Assembly (NCBI RefSeq): GCF_014652915.1
Contig: NZ_BMZS01000008.1
Location: forward strand, 1-64,000
DNA length: 64,000 nt
DNA from: Thalassobaculum fulvum
GTDB lineage: Bacteria; Pseudomonadota; Alphaproteobacteria; Thalassobaculales; Thalassobaculaceae
Reading direction: 5' to 3'
Of this stretch, positions 26,330 through 35,446 are shown piece by piece. Position 1 is the first letter of the stretch; every line of letters begins with the position of its first letter. The notes under the pieces were generated by a model. That model was not told the origin of the DNA. It worked only from the letters and a program-made list of their open reading frames with translations, and did not search any database. The translations under genes were made by a program, and so were the position numbers.

Positions 26330-27274
26330 TCACAGGCATGGGTCCGGCCCCTCGGCCACGGCGTCTGCCATCGCCCGCTCCGGATCAAGCGGGGGCGCCC
26401 AGCCGAGGGCGGCGCGGATCGCCCGGTCGTCGACCGCGTAGGACTGCACCAGCCGGCGCGCCGCCTCCGGGCCGAGCCGGGCCGAGACCAGGGCCGACAG
26501 CACCGCCCGCGGCACCGGCAGCACCAGGGCCCGGCGCTCCAGCGCCCGCAGCACGCGCCGGACCAGCTCGGCCGTCGAGACCGCCTCGCCATCGGACACC
26601 AGGAAAGTCCCGGCAACGTCGTCCGGCGCCTCGACGCAGCGGACCAGCGCCGACACCAGGTTGTCGCGGTGGATGAACGACCGCCGGTTGCCCGAATACC
26701 CGAGCGGCAGCACCGCCGGGGCACGCCGCAGGAACTCGATCATCTGCCGGACGTTGCCGCCGCTGGCCCGGCCGTAGACCGCCGGGCTGCGCACCACGAT
26801 CGGTCCTGGCGCGTCGGCGAGCACCAGACGCTCGGCCGCCAGCTTGGCCTCGGCATAGGCGTCGTTGGGGTGCGGTTCGTCGGCCTCGGTCAGCGGCCGG
26901 GCGCCGGACTCCTCGCCCATCGCCTTCAGCGAACTGACGTAGACGAACCGGCGCACGCCGGCGGTCCGCGCCCGGTCGATCAGCCGGCCGGTGCCCTCGA
27001 CGATCACCCGCCTGGCCTCGGCCCGCCGGGACGCCTCGTCGCCCTCGCTCAACGGCGGCGACACCGTGTGCAGTACCGCTTCCACGCCATCGAGCGCGGC
27101 GTCCCAGCCGGTCCCGGCGTCGACCTCCCCGACCGCCAGCGCGCCGGCCCGGCGATGCGTCGGCAGCCGGTCGAGCGACCGGACCGCCGCCACCACCCGG
27201 TGGCCGGCACTCTCCAGCGCCAGCCGGGCGGCCCGCCCGACATAGCCGTTGGCGCCGGTCACCAGGACCTTCAT
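26330..27274 (-). CDS. NAD-dependent epimerase/dehydratase
   Basis: A 314-residue extended SDR that probably reduces or epimerises an NDP-sugar. The nucleotide site is VLVTGANGYVGRAA at residues 3-16. The active site has S in YVSSLKAMGEESG and the downstream YxxxK as YAEAKLAAERL. It resembles the WbpV/GNE-type 4-keto reductases often paired with WecA-like transferases. The ATG at 27274 overlaps the upstream transferase stop (ATGA), so the two are translationally coupled. Confidence 0.87.
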   Translation of the reverse strand: MKVLVTGANGYVGRAARLALESAGHRVVAAVRSLDRLPTHRRAGALAVGEVDAGTGWDAALDGVEAVLHTVSPPLSEGDEASRRAEARRVIVEGTGRLIDRARTAGVRRFVYVSSLKAMGEESGARPLTEADEPHPNDAYAEAKLAAERLVLADAPGPIVVRSPAVYGRASGGNVRQMIEFLRRAPAVLPLGYSGNRRSFIHRDNLVSALVRCVEAPDDVAGTFLVSDGEAVSTAELVRRVLRALERRALVLPVPRAVLSALVSARLGPEAARRLVQSYAVDDRAIRAALGWAPPLDPERAMADAVAEGPDPCL

Positions 27275-28323
27275 GCCCGTTTCACCCTGCGGGGCGCCGG
27301 GGCCGGCCGCAGCACCACGAACAGCAGGGCCACCACCACCGCGCCGGCGGCCAGCGCGATCACCGGCTCCCGCGGAGCGGCGAGCCAGGCGAGCGCAACC
27401 AGGGCGGCGTTCGCGACCGCGATCCGCAGGCACACCGCCGAATGGCTGGCGCCGCCGATCACCGCGCGCTGGTAGACGTGCTCGCGGTGCGCCTGCGCCG
27501 GGTTCTCGCCGCGGGCGACGCGCCGGCCGAGGGTCAGGGTGGCGTCGACCACGTAGACCAGCGGCAGCAGCAGGGCGGCGGCCAGCCCGACGATCCCGGT
27601 GCCGGCCAGACCGACCAGCAGGAAGCCGAGCAGATAGCCGAGCGGCACGCTGCCGACGTCGCCGAGGAAAATCCGCGCCGGGTGCCAGTTCCACACCAGG
27701 AAGCCGAGGGCGGCGGCCACCAGCAGCGCCGCCACCGGCGCGACGCTAGCCGGCGCGATGCCGAGCAGCGCCAGCCCGACCAGCCCGACCCCGATCGACA
27801 CCGTCTCGGTGCCGGTGATGCCGTCGATGCCGTCCATGAAGTTGTACAGGTTGACGAACCACAACCAGCCGAGCGCGGTCAGCGGCAGATCGATCCAGGC
27901 CGGCGCCACCGCCGCCAGCGCGCCACGGCCGTCGAGCGCCCACAACCCGGCCGCGACCGCCAGGGCCTGCACGCCGAGCCGGACCCCGGCGCCGAGGCTG
28001 CGCAGGTCGTCGACGAACGAGATCGCGCCGAGCGCCAGGGCCGCCGCCAACGGCACCAGCCGGCGCCAGAGATCGGCTCCCGGATCGGCGTCGCCCGCCC
28101 CGTGGCCCGCCCCGTCGACCGCCAGCAGCCAGATCCAGCCGGCGGCGATCGCCGCGACCACCGCCAGGCCGCCGCCGCGCGGCACCGGCACGCTGTGGCT
28201 GGAGCGCTCGTTCGGCCGGTCGAGGATCGCCCGCCGGGTCAGCACGCCGACCAGCACGCGGGTCCCGAGACAGGCGAGCAGGAACGCCAGGGCTGGCGCC
28301 GCGAGGGCGGGTAGGTCGACCAT
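27271..28323 (-). CDS. MraY-family glycosyltransferase (WecA/WbpL-like)
   Basis: A 350-residue polytopic enzyme that transfers a sugar-1-phosphate from UDP-sugar to undecaprenyl phosphate and so starts an O-antigen or capsule unit. The family motifs are present: RPNERSSHSVPVPRGGG near 37, a DD-containing SFVDDLRSLG segment, NFMDGIDGITG and FLGDVGSVPLGY. About ten membrane helices are predicted from hydrophobicity. The ATG at 28323 defines the start. It is first in the set with the epimerase gene. Confidence 0.9.
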   Translation of the reverse strand: MVDLPALAAPALAFLLACLGTRVLVGVLTRRAILDRPNERSSHSVPVPRGGGLAVVAAIAAGWIWLLAVDGAGHGAGDADPGADLWRRLVPLAAALALGAISFVDDLRSLGAGVRLGVQALAVAAGLWALDGRGALAAVAPAWIDLPLTALGWLWFVNLYNFMDGIDGITGTETVSIGVGLVGLALLGIAPASVAPVAALLVAAALGFLVWNWHPARIFLGDVGSVPLGYLLGFLLVGLAGTGIVGLAAALLLPLVYVVDATLTLGRRVARGENPAQAHREHVYQRAVIGGASHSAVCLRIAVANAALVALAWLAAPREPVIALAAGAVVVALLFVVLRPAPAPRRVKRA

Positions 28324-28379
28324 GATCGCGCTTATACCGAAGTGGCCGGACGGTAGATAGGGATCAGCGCCGGCGCACG

Positions 28380-30026
28380 CTACGCGGCCCGCCGGTCCTC
28401 GCGCCGCAACGCCCACTTGATGGTGAGCGTGCCGTCGTCGCGGACCGCGCCGGCCGGCACGGTCAGCACCAGCTGCCGGCAGCGCTGCAGGATCCCGCGG
28501 TCGCCGAAATAGACGCTTTCGTGCAACTGCAGGGCCCCGCCGGCCGAGCGCAGCCGCCAGCCGGCGCCCGACGCGGTCCGCAGCAGCGCCGCCCCACCGT
28601 TCTGGACCACCGAGGCTGCGACCCGCGGGTGCAGGTGGAAGCGGATGACCGCCTCGGACGGCCGCACGCCCGGTCCGCCGGAATAGGTCAGCACGTCCTC
28701 GCCGCGCAGATCGTCGCCGCCGGCCGCCATGTACAGCCGCCGCCGGTGCGAGACGCCGTGGCTCTCGGCATAGCCGTCGTGCTCGGCCTCGACCCAGACG
28801 GCGCCGTCGGCTTCCCAGCGCTCGACCCGGACCCGGCTCGGGCAGCGGCCGATCGCACCGCGGGCGTCGATCTCGGTCGAGTTGGTGTCGTCGATGATCA
28901 GGGTGGAGTGCGCCGCCGTCGCCCGCAGCGCGCCCTCCCAGCGCGGATCGGCCGGCGCCGCCCCGCAGTTGACGATCAGGCGCTCCTTGCCGACCGACAG
29001 CTCGAAGGACAGCGTGCCGGCATGCACCAGGCCTTCGCTCTCGGTCGGTACCCCGGTGTCCATGATCGCCACCGCCCGCCCGGCCGACAGCCGCTCGAAC
29101 CCGGTGTCCGACGCCGACGCCACCGCCCGCACCTTCGACTCGGTGCGCGCCAGCAGCGAGTCGATCCGCCACACCGCGCCCTCGGTTGCGCCGTTGAACA
29201 GCGCCAGCCCGCCGTCGCCGTGCCGCAGCATCCGCAGCACGCCGGTCATCCGGCCGATCGCGTCGTCGAGCCCGCCGGTGGATTCCCGCCCGGCCGCCCG
29301 CAGCGCCGCCCGCGAGTCCACCAGGCACGCCAGCACCGCCATCTGGGCCCGCGGCGAGCGCGCCCGGTGGCCGCCGTCGGCCAGCACCTGGTCGCGCAGG
29401 GCGGCTTCCAGCCGGTCCAGCAGGGACTGCAGCCGGTCGCCGTCCTGGCCGAGCGCCACGCTGGTGACGATCGCCCCGCGCAGCGCCTCGATGCGGGCGA
29501 TCCCGGTCGGCCCGCTCGACAGCGCGCCCAGCAGGTGGCGGTGCTGGCGGGCCAGGCTGGCGAGCACGGCGTCCCGGAAGCCCTCCTCGGCGGACTCGGC
29601 GAAGAAACCGAAGGTCGCGACCCAGGCCGCCAGGCGCGCGGCCAGCACATCCGCCCGCCAGGCCAGCCGGTCCCAGCGGTCGAAGCTCTCGATCCAGCCG
29701 CCGACCAGGTCGCGGGCCTTGCGGCGGGCGGCGTCGCCGCCGAGGTCGCGCAGGTCGCGCAGCCACTCGAAGCGGTGCAGGATCTCGGTGGCCCCGTCGG
29801 TCAGGCCGTCGTTGCGCCAGGGGTCGGCGCCGACGTGAACCAGCTGTCCGGCGACCGGGAACGCGCCCTCCAGGATCTCGCGGCCGGAATCGGCGTCGCC
29901 CGGCCACGGGTCGGTGAGAGCGACCGCCAGCCCCTGGGGCGCCTCGCCACTGATCCGCCAGGCGTGCAGGGGAGACGCGTACCAGGCCTCGCGGAGCCGC
30001 CGGCCGATACCGCCGTCTCCGGTCAT
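28380..30026 (-). CDS. Heparinase II/III family protein
   Basis: A 548-residue protein with an N-terminal alpha/alpha toroid (about 1-290) and a C-terminal beta-sandwich (about 310-540) of the heparinase II/III family. Unlike true polysaccharide lyases it has no signal peptide, which is usual for the conserved alphaproteobacterial form beside rpe. Function is unknown; a cell-envelope or cytoplasmic polysaccharide role is possible. Its ATG overlaps the rpe stop (ATGA), so the two are coupled. Confidence 0.87.
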   Translation of the reverse strand: MTGDGGIGRRLREAWYASPLHAWRISGEAPQGLAVALTDPWPGDADSGREILEGAFPVAGQLVHVGADPWRNDGLTDGATEILHRFEWLRDLRDLGGDAARRKARDLVGGWIESFDRWDRLAWRADVLAARLAAWVATFGFFAESAEEGFRDAVLASLARQHRHLLGALSSGPTGIARIEALRGAIVTSVALGQDGDRLQSLLDRLEAALRDQVLADGGHRARSPRAQMAVLACLVDSRAALRAAGRESTGGLDDAIGRMTGVLRMLRHGDGGLALFNGATEGAVWRIDSLLARTESKVRAVASASDTGFERLSAGRAVAIMDTGVPTESEGLVHAGTLSFELSVGKERLIVNCGAAPADPRWEGALRATAAHSTLIIDDTNSTEIDARGAIGRCPSRVRVERWEADGAVWVEAEHDGYAESHGVSHRRRLYMAAGGDDLRGEDVLTYSGGPGVRPSEAVIRFHLHPRVAASVVQNGGAALLRTASGAGWRLRSAGGALQLHESVYFGDRGILQRCRQLVLTVPAGAVRDDGTLTIKWALRREDRRAA

Positions 30027-30706
30027 GCCGGTGCCTTCTGCCGGGCCGCTGCCTTGAGTCGGGCGATGTTGTCGGCGTAAGCCGACGGGCCGCCGCGGAA
30101 GGTCGCGGTGCCGGCCACCAGCACGTCCGCGCCGGCCGCCGCCACCCGCGGTGCGGTCTCGACGCTGACGCCGCCGTCGACCTGCAGGCGGATGTCGCGC
30201 CCGGTGGCGTCGATGCGGGCCCGGGCGGCGGCGATCTTGGCGAGCTGGCTCTCGATGAAGGCCTGGCCGCCGAAGCCCGGGTTGACCGTCATCACCAGGA
30301 TCAGGTCGACCATGTCCATCAGGTTGTCGAGCGCCTCCACCGGGGTCCCGGGGTTCAGGGCCACGCCGGCCTTGGCGCCGAGCGACCGGATGAGCTGCAA
30401 GGTGCGGTGGACGTGCGGCCCGGCCTCCGGATGCACGGTCACCACTTCGGCCCCGGCCTCGACGAATGCCGCCACGAACGGGTCGACCGGGGCGATCATC
30501 AGGTGCACGTCGAAGGTGCGTTCGGTATGCGGGCGCAGGGCCTGCACCACCGCCGGGCCGATCGTCAGGTTCGGGACGAAGTGCCCGTCCATGACGTCGA
30601 TGTGGATCCAGTCGGCGCCGGCGGCGTCGACGGCACGGACTTCCTCGCCCAGCCGCGCGAAATCGGCGGACAGGATCGACGGAGCAATCAGGATGTCGCG
30701 GGACAT
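30023..30706 (-). CDS. rpe: Ribulose-phosphate 3-epimerase
   Basis: A 227-residue TIM-barrel enzyme that interconverts ribulose 5-phosphate and xylulose 5-phosphate in the pentose phosphate pathway. Diagnostic motifs are IAPSILSADFARL at the N-terminus, HIDVMDGHFVPN with the metal-binding His and Asp, and MTVNPGFGGQ. ATG at 30706 is preferred over a start 12 codons upstream because the family begins with this segment. It lies 54 bp after rsmB. Confidence 0.95.
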   Translation of the reverse strand: MSRDILIAPSILSADFARLGEEVRAVDAAGADWIHIDVMDGHFVPNLTIGPAVVQALRPHTERTFDVHLMIAPVDPFVAAFVEAGAEVVTVHPEAGPHVHRTLQLIRSLGAKAGVALNPGTPVEALDNLMDMVDLILVMTVNPGFGGQAFIESQLAKIAAARARIDATGRDIRLQVDGGVSVETAPRVAAAGADVLVAGTATFRGGPSAYADNIARLKAAARQKAPA

Positions 30707-30760
30707 GGACCGGTCGTTATCAGGTTGCTCGGACGGCTTCAAGCGGCGGCGATCCCAGCC

Positions 30761-32071
30761 TCAGGTTCGGACGAGGCGGCAGGCGTAGAACCCGTCGATC
30801 CCGCCGAGGTTCGCGAGCTGGTCGGGCCGGCTGCGCAGATCGCCGTCGGCGCTGATCAGCTCGGCCAGCCCGCCGACCTCCTCCGGCCGAATCGGCTCGC
30901 GCCGCAGCCCCGGAATCGACGCCAGCGCCGCCGCCACCCGCTCCGGCCCCTCGACCGGCTCCAGCGAGCAGGTGCAGAACATCAGGGTCCCGCCCGGGGC
31001 GAGCAGGCGCACGGCGTTGGCGATCAGCCGGTCCTGCAGGACGGCGAGCTTTGCCGGGTCCTCCGGGTGCTTCAGCCACGGCACGTCGGGATGCCGGCGG
31101 ATCGTGCCGGTGGCCGAGCACGGGGCGTCCAGCAGGATCGCCTCGGCCGGGTTCTCCAGGCTCATCTCGGCGGCGTCGGCGACCCGGGTGGCGGCGCTCA
31201 GTCCGAGTCGGCCGAGGTTGCGCTCCAGGCGCTGCAGGCGCGGCTTCGAGCGGTCGACCGCCAGCACCTGCGCGCCGGCCGCCACGAGCTGCGCCGTCTT
31301 GCCGCCGGGCGCCGCGCACAGGTCGACGATGCGCCGGCCGGCGACCGGGCCGAACAGCCGGGCCGGCAGCGCCGCCGCCATGTCCTGCACCCACCATGCC
31401 CCTTCAGAGAACCCGGCAAGCGCCTCGACCCGGCCGTCGAAGCCGCGCCGCAGGGTGCCGGTCGGCAGCACCGTCGCGCCGAGCTTGCCGGCCCAGCCCT
31501 CAGGATCCGCCTTTACCGAGATGTCGAGCGGCGGCTCGACGAAGCCGGCCGCCGCCATCGCCTCGGCCGTCGCCTCGCCATAGGCCGCCCGCCAGCCGTC
31601 GGCCAGCCAGTCCGGCAGCGCGGCGAGCGCGGGCATGCTGATGATCTCGCCGCGGCCTTCGCGGTCGAGCCGGCGCAGCACGGCGTTGGTCAGCTTCACG
31701 AACGGCTCGAAACCGCGCGATCGCACAAGGGTGACCGCGCTGTCGACCGCGGCGTGCGGCGCCACGCCCAGCACCAGCAGCTCGGTGGCGGCCAGCCGCA
31801 GGATGTCGCGGACCACCGCGGCCTTGGTCGGCAGCGGCTTGTCCAGGCACTTGTCGATCAGCCGGTCGACATGGCCGAGGCGACGCAAGGTCGTGGCGAC
31901 CAGCAGCCGGGCGAACCCGCGGTCGCGGTCGGGCAGCTTGGCCAGCCCGTCATGGGCGGCCAGCGCCTCGTCCAGGGGGGTGCGCTTGGCGAGGACGCCG
32001 CGCAACAGGTCGAACGCGACGCTGCGCGACGCGGAGACCTTGGCTTCGGGGGCGGTGCGGGTATCGGCCAT
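30761..32071 (-). CDS. rsmB: 16S rRNA (cytosine-C5)-methyltransferase, RsmB family
   Basis: A 436-residue SAM-dependent rRNA m5C methyltransferase. A NusB-like RNA-binding domain occupies about 12-150 and the methyltransferase about 165-435. The SAM site is VDLCAAPGGKTAQL, and the two catalytic cysteines are in LDAPCSATGTIRRHP and FCTCSLEPVE. ATG at 32071 is the start; a longer frame would run back through the htpX gene. It is followed by rpe and the heparinase-fold gene, a conserved alphaproteobacterial order. Confidence 0.92.
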   Translation of the reverse strand: MADTRTAPEAKVSASRSVAFDLLRGVLAKRTPLDEALAAHDGLAKLPDRDRGFARLLVATTLRRLGHVDRLIDKCLDKPLPTKAAVVRDILRLAATELLVLGVAPHAAVDSAVTLVRSRGFEPFVKLTNAVLRRLDREGRGEIISMPALAALPDWLADGWRAAYGEATAEAMAAAGFVEPPLDISVKADPEGWAGKLGATVLPTGTLRRGFDGRVEALAGFSEGAWWVQDMAAALPARLFGPVAGRRIVDLCAAPGGKTAQLVAAGAQVLAVDRSKPRLQRLERNLGRLGLSAATRVADAAEMSLENPAEAILLDAPCSATGTIRRHPDVPWLKHPEDPAKLAVLQDRLIANAVRLLAPGGTLMFCTCSLEPVEGPERVAAALASIPGLRREPIRPEEVGGLAELISADGDLRSRPDQLANLGGIDGFYACRLVRT

Positions 32072-32118
32072 AATGGCGCCGTTTGACCACGCGCCGGCCC
32101 GGTCCTCAAGCCCTCTCG

Positions 32119-32997
32119 TTAACCCCAGGGACCGCGCCGCGAATCCGGCTCGCCGGCCATCGCGCGCAGCCGCGCGATGCGCTCGCGCATCGGCGGGTGG
32201 GTGGAGAACAGCGAGTCGACCGAGCGCGCGTGCAGCGGGTTGACGATGAACAGGTGCGCGGTCGCCGGGTTGGCCTCGGCGGCGTCGTTGTCGATCCGGT
32301 GCGCCGCGGTTTCCAGCCGCTCCAGCGCCGAGGCCAGCCACAACGGCCGGCCGCAGATCTGCGCGCCGAGCGCGTCGGCCCCGTACTCGCGGGTCCGGCT
32401 GATCGCCAGCTGCACGACCGTGGCGGCCAGCGGCGCGATGATCGCCATCAGCAGCAGGCCGATGCCGCCGAGCGGGTTGTTCCTGTCGTTCGAGCCGCCG
32501 AACATCGCCGAGAACATCGCTAGGTTGGCCAGCATCGACATTGCACCGGCGATGGTCGCGGTGATCGTCATGATCAGGGTGTCGCGGTTCTTCACGTGCG
32601 CCAGCTCGTGGGCCATGACCCCGGCGACCTCCTCCGGGCTCAGCCGGCGCAGCAGGCCGGTGGTAGCGGCAACCGCGGCGTTCTCCGGGTTGCGGCCGGT
32701 GGCGAAGGCGTTCGGCTGGTCCTGGTCGATCAGGTAGACCCGCGGCATCGGCAGCTCGGCGCGCTGCGCCAGCTGGGCTATCATGTCGTGGAACCACGGC
32801 AGGTCGCCGCGCCCGATCTCGCGCGCGCCGTACATCCGCAGCACGATCGAGTCGGCGTTCCAGTAGGCGAAGAAGTTCATGGCGACGGCGATCGCCAGCG
32901 CGATCAGCATGCCGCCCTCGCCGCCCATCGCGTAACCGGCGACGCCGAACAGCGCGACCAGCGCCGCCAGCAGCAATCCCGTGCGGAAAGTGTTCAT
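32119..32997 (-). CDS. htpX: Zinc metalloprotease HtpX
   Basis: A 292-residue membrane protease of the M48 family that degrades misfolded inner-membrane proteins. Two N-terminal helices (about 5-50) are followed by the catalytic HELAH near residue 130 in [12 protein letters not shown], two more helices, and the third zinc ligand Glu in [12 protein letters not shown]. Length and order match E. coli HtpX (293 residues). It is upstream of rsmB by 47 bp and diverges from the sdhAF4-like gene. Confidence 0.95.
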   Translation of the reverse strand: MNTFRTGLLLAALVALFGVAGYAMGGEGGMLIALAIAVAMNFFAYWNADSIVLRMYGAREIGRGDLPWFHDMIAQLAQRAELPMPRVYLIDQDQPNAFATGRNPENAAVAATTGLLRRLSPEEVAGVMAHELAHVKNRDTLIMTITATIAGAMSMLANLAMFSAMFGGSNDRNNPLGGIGLLLMAIIAPLAATVVQLAISRTREYGADALGAQICGRPLWLASALERLETAAHRIDNDAAEANPATAHLFIVNPLHARSVDSLFSTHPPMRERIARLRAMAGEPDSRRGPWG

Positions 32998-33102
32998 GTC
33001 TCCGTTGTCCGAGGAATCCCGGGAACCTCGCAGAAATGGCCCGCGACGCGGCCGCGTTCAAGGACTGGCGGCAGGCGCGCGGCCGGCCTATATGCTGTGG
33101 TC

Positions 33103-33321
33103 ATGAGCCAGCCGCGCAGCCCGTTCCGCGACGTCCGCACCCCGCAGTCGAAGGCCGACACGGCGTCGCCGGCGACCGCCCCGAAGCCGCTCGCGGTCCC
33201 GCCACGCCTGGACCCGCGCGCCGCCGCCGCCGACCTGCCGCCCGAGCGCGGCGGCTACGCCGGCCCCGAGCCGACCCGCTTCGGCGACTGGGAGCACAAG
33301 GGCCGCTGCACGGATTTCTGA
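33103..33321 (+). CDS. DUF1674 protein, succinate dehydrogenase assembly factor 4 homologue
   Basis: A 72-residue protein whose C-terminus, TRFGDWEHKGRCTDF, is the diagnostic DUF1674/SDHAF4 motif. The family helps assemble the flavoprotein subunit of succinate dehydrogenase. The first half is Pro/Ala-rich and disordered. ATG at 33103 is the only good start inside the matching frame. It diverges from htpX, a common arrangement in alphaproteobacteria. Confidence 0.87.
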   Translation: MSQPRSPFRDVRTPQSKADTASPATAPKPLAVPPRLDPRAAAADLPPERGGYAGPEPTRFGDWEHKGRCTDF

Positions 33322-33339
33322 TCCTTCGCGGCTGCGGCC

Positions 33340-33455
33340 TGGGTCCCGGATCTCCCCTCGATCAAGTCGAGGGTCGTCCGGGATGAGGGAGTTGGGGTGG
33401 GGACATATTGTCCTTCCTCATCCCGGCCGTAGCGAAGCGCAGAGCCGGGACCCAG
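33340..33455. repeat. Paired REP-like element, locus E
   Basis: The left unit (33340-33390) runs TGGGTCCCGGATCT to CGTCCGGGATGAGGGA, with an inner hairpin CCCTCGAT/GTCGAGGG. The right unit (33414-33455) runs TTCCTCATCCCGG to AGCCGGGACCCAG and is almost identical to the right unit of locus A. The right unit overlaps the 3' end of the GIY-YIG gene and supplies its stop codon. Confidence 0.86.
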
Positions 33456-33762
33456 CAGCGTCCGTTGCGTGATTCAGCCCGGGGTAGAGGTCAATCCACT
33501 CCGGGTTTGCCGCTTCGATCAGTTCGATCTTCCACTGCCGACGCCAGCGCTTCAGGCGTTTCTCCTGCTCGATCGCTTCCGCCATCCCAGCATACGGGCC
33601 GAACCACACCAGCCTGGTCACACTGTAGCGGGCGCAGAAGCCCGACGGCTGCGTCCGGTGCATGTGCATCCGACGGAAGAGGTCGCGAGTGACTCCGACG
33701 TAGAGCGTACCCCGGGGTCGAGACGCGAGGATGTACACGCAGGGTCGGATCGGTTCGGGCAT
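33418..33762 (-). CDS. GIY-YIG nuclease family protein
   Basis: A 114-residue single-domain GIY-YIG protein of the YhbQ/UrvC-like type. The motif elements are YILASRPRGTLYVGVT (GIY and YVG halves) at about 10-25, R31 in LFRRMHMH as the catalytic-type Arg, and the conserved EKRLKRWRR with the Glu of the family. Function of these short proteins is not settled. The last dozen residues, AGSRLCASLRPG, and the stop come from the right unit of REP-like locus E. Another REP-like pair lies just upstream. The start could also be an ATG 3 codons upstream. Confidence 0.85.
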   Translation of the reverse strand: MPEPIRPCVYILASRPRGTLYVGVTRDLFRRMHMHRTQPSGFCARYSVTRLVWFGPYAGMAEAIEQEKRLKRWRRQWKIELIEAANPEWIDLYPGLNHATDAAGSRLCASLRPG

Positions 33763-33807
33763 GCACGTCATAAGGCAGGGCCAGGGCGACTCTCCAGGGT
33801 GTACCCG

Positions 33808-33926
33808 ATAGGTCCCGGCTCTTCCCCTCGATCTGGTCGAGGGTTCGGCCGGGATGAGGTGAGGTGGGGAGGTTATTCACCCTCCCTCATCCCGGACGGC
33901 GCGTCAGCGGCGATCCGGGACCCACG
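33808..33926. repeat. Paired REP-like element, locus F
   Basis: The left unit (33808-33860) runs ATAGGTCCCGGCTCT to CGGCCGGGATGAGGT, with an inner CCCTCGAT/GTCGAGGG hairpin shared with locus E. The right unit (33882-33926) runs CTCCCTCATCCCGG to GATCCGGGACCCACG. It lies between the divergent GIY-YIG and PEP-mutase genes, so this pair is upstream of both. Confidence 0.86.
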
Positions 33927-33999
33927 CTGCCCTGGCGACAGATGGCTACGGGCTGTGCCACTCTCCGGCCGGACAACGACCCCGACCCGGAGGAACCCC

Positions 34000-34866
34000 A
34001 TGGCATCCCTGCGTGACAAGCTGCGTCCCGGCAAGCTGCTGACCGCGCCCGGCGTGTTCGACGGCATCTCGCTGCGGCTGGCCGACCGCATGGGGTTCGA
34101 GTGCCTGTACATGACCGGCTACGGCACCGTCGCCTCGCATCTCGGGCTGCCGGACGCCGGGCTGGCCTCGTACCGCGACATGGTCGAGCGGGTCCGCACC
34201 TTCGCCGGACTCGCCACCACGCCGCTGTTCGCGGACGGCGACACCGGCTATGGCGGGCTGCTGAACGTCGAGCACACGGTCCGCGGCTACGAGGCCGCCG
34301 GCGCCGCCGCGATCCAGCTCGAGGACCAGGAGTTCCCGAAGAAATGCGGCCACACGCCCGGCCGCCGGGTGATCCCGATCGAGCAGGCCGCCGCCAAGAT
34401 CAGGGTCGCCGCCGAGGCCCGCGACAGCCGCGACTTCCTGATCGTCGCCCGCACCGACGCCCGCACCGCCCACGGCCTGGACGAAGCGCTGCGCCGGGCC
34501 GAGGCGTTCGCCGAGGCAGGCGCCGACATCCTGTTCGTGGAGTCGCCCGAGACCGTCGAGGAGATGGAGAAGATCGGCCGCAGCTTCGACCTGCCGCTGC
34601 TGGTCAACGTGGTCGAGGGCGGCAAGACCCCGGTGCTGAGCGCCGAGGAGTACGTCGCGCTGGGTTACCAGATCGCGATCTTCCCGGCGGTCGGGTTCCT
34701 GGCCATGGGCGCCGCCCTCGACTCGGTCTACGGCACGCTCAAGCAGACCGGCGCCTCGACCGGCGTGACCGCGCCGCTGGCCGACTTCATGGAATTCTCC
34801 AAGGCCATGGGCTTCCAGCAGGTCTGGGAGTTCGAGAAGGCGCACGCCGACATGGAAGGGCGCTGA
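34000..34866 (+). CDS. Isocitrate lyase/PEP mutase family protein
   Basis: A 288-residue TIM-barrel enzyme of the ICL/PEP-mutase superfamily, like methylisocitrate lyase or carboxyvinyl-carboxyphosphonate phosphorylmutase. The metal site is FADGDTGYGG near 73-82. The catalytic cysteine loop KKCGHTPGRR near 115 is kept, which favours a C-C lyase over a PEP mutase. ATG at 34000 has GGAGGA upstream. The gene stands alone, so the substrate (2-methylisocitrate, oxaloacetate or another acid) is open. Confidence 0.87.
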   Translation: MASLRDKLRPGKLLTAPGVFDGISLRLADRMGFECLYMTGYGTVASHLGLPDAGLASYRDMVERVRTFAGLATTPLFADGDTGYGGLLNVEHTVRGYEAAGAAAIQLEDQEFPKKCGHTPGRRVIPIEQAAAKIRVAAEARDSRDFLIVARTDARTAHGLDEALRRAEAFAEAGADILFVESPETVEEMEKIGRSFDLPLLVNVVEGGKTPVLSAEEYVALGYQIAIFPAVGFLAMGAALDSVYGTLKQTGASTGVTAPLADFMEFSKAMGFQQVWEFEKAHADMEGR

Positions 34867-34879
34867 CCGGATAGAACGG

Positions 34880-34883
<4 letters not shown>
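34863..34883. terminator. Small hairpin over convergent stop codons
   Basis: CTGACCG (34863-34869) and CGGTCAG (34877-34883) form a 7-bp stem that contains the stop codons of both converging genes. No T tract; a weak bidirectional end signal at most. Confidence 0.35.

Positions 34884-35446
<563 letters not shown>

Noticed and set aside
30761-33061. Single 766-codon frame joining htpX region and rsmB
   Set aside because: The first third is only a frame-shifted reading of htpX; the recognisable protein starts at 32071.
33418-33762. Homing endonuclease inside an intron
   Set aside because: The neighbouring genes are intact and there is no intron-like RNA structure; the protein is the short stand-alone GIY-YIG type.
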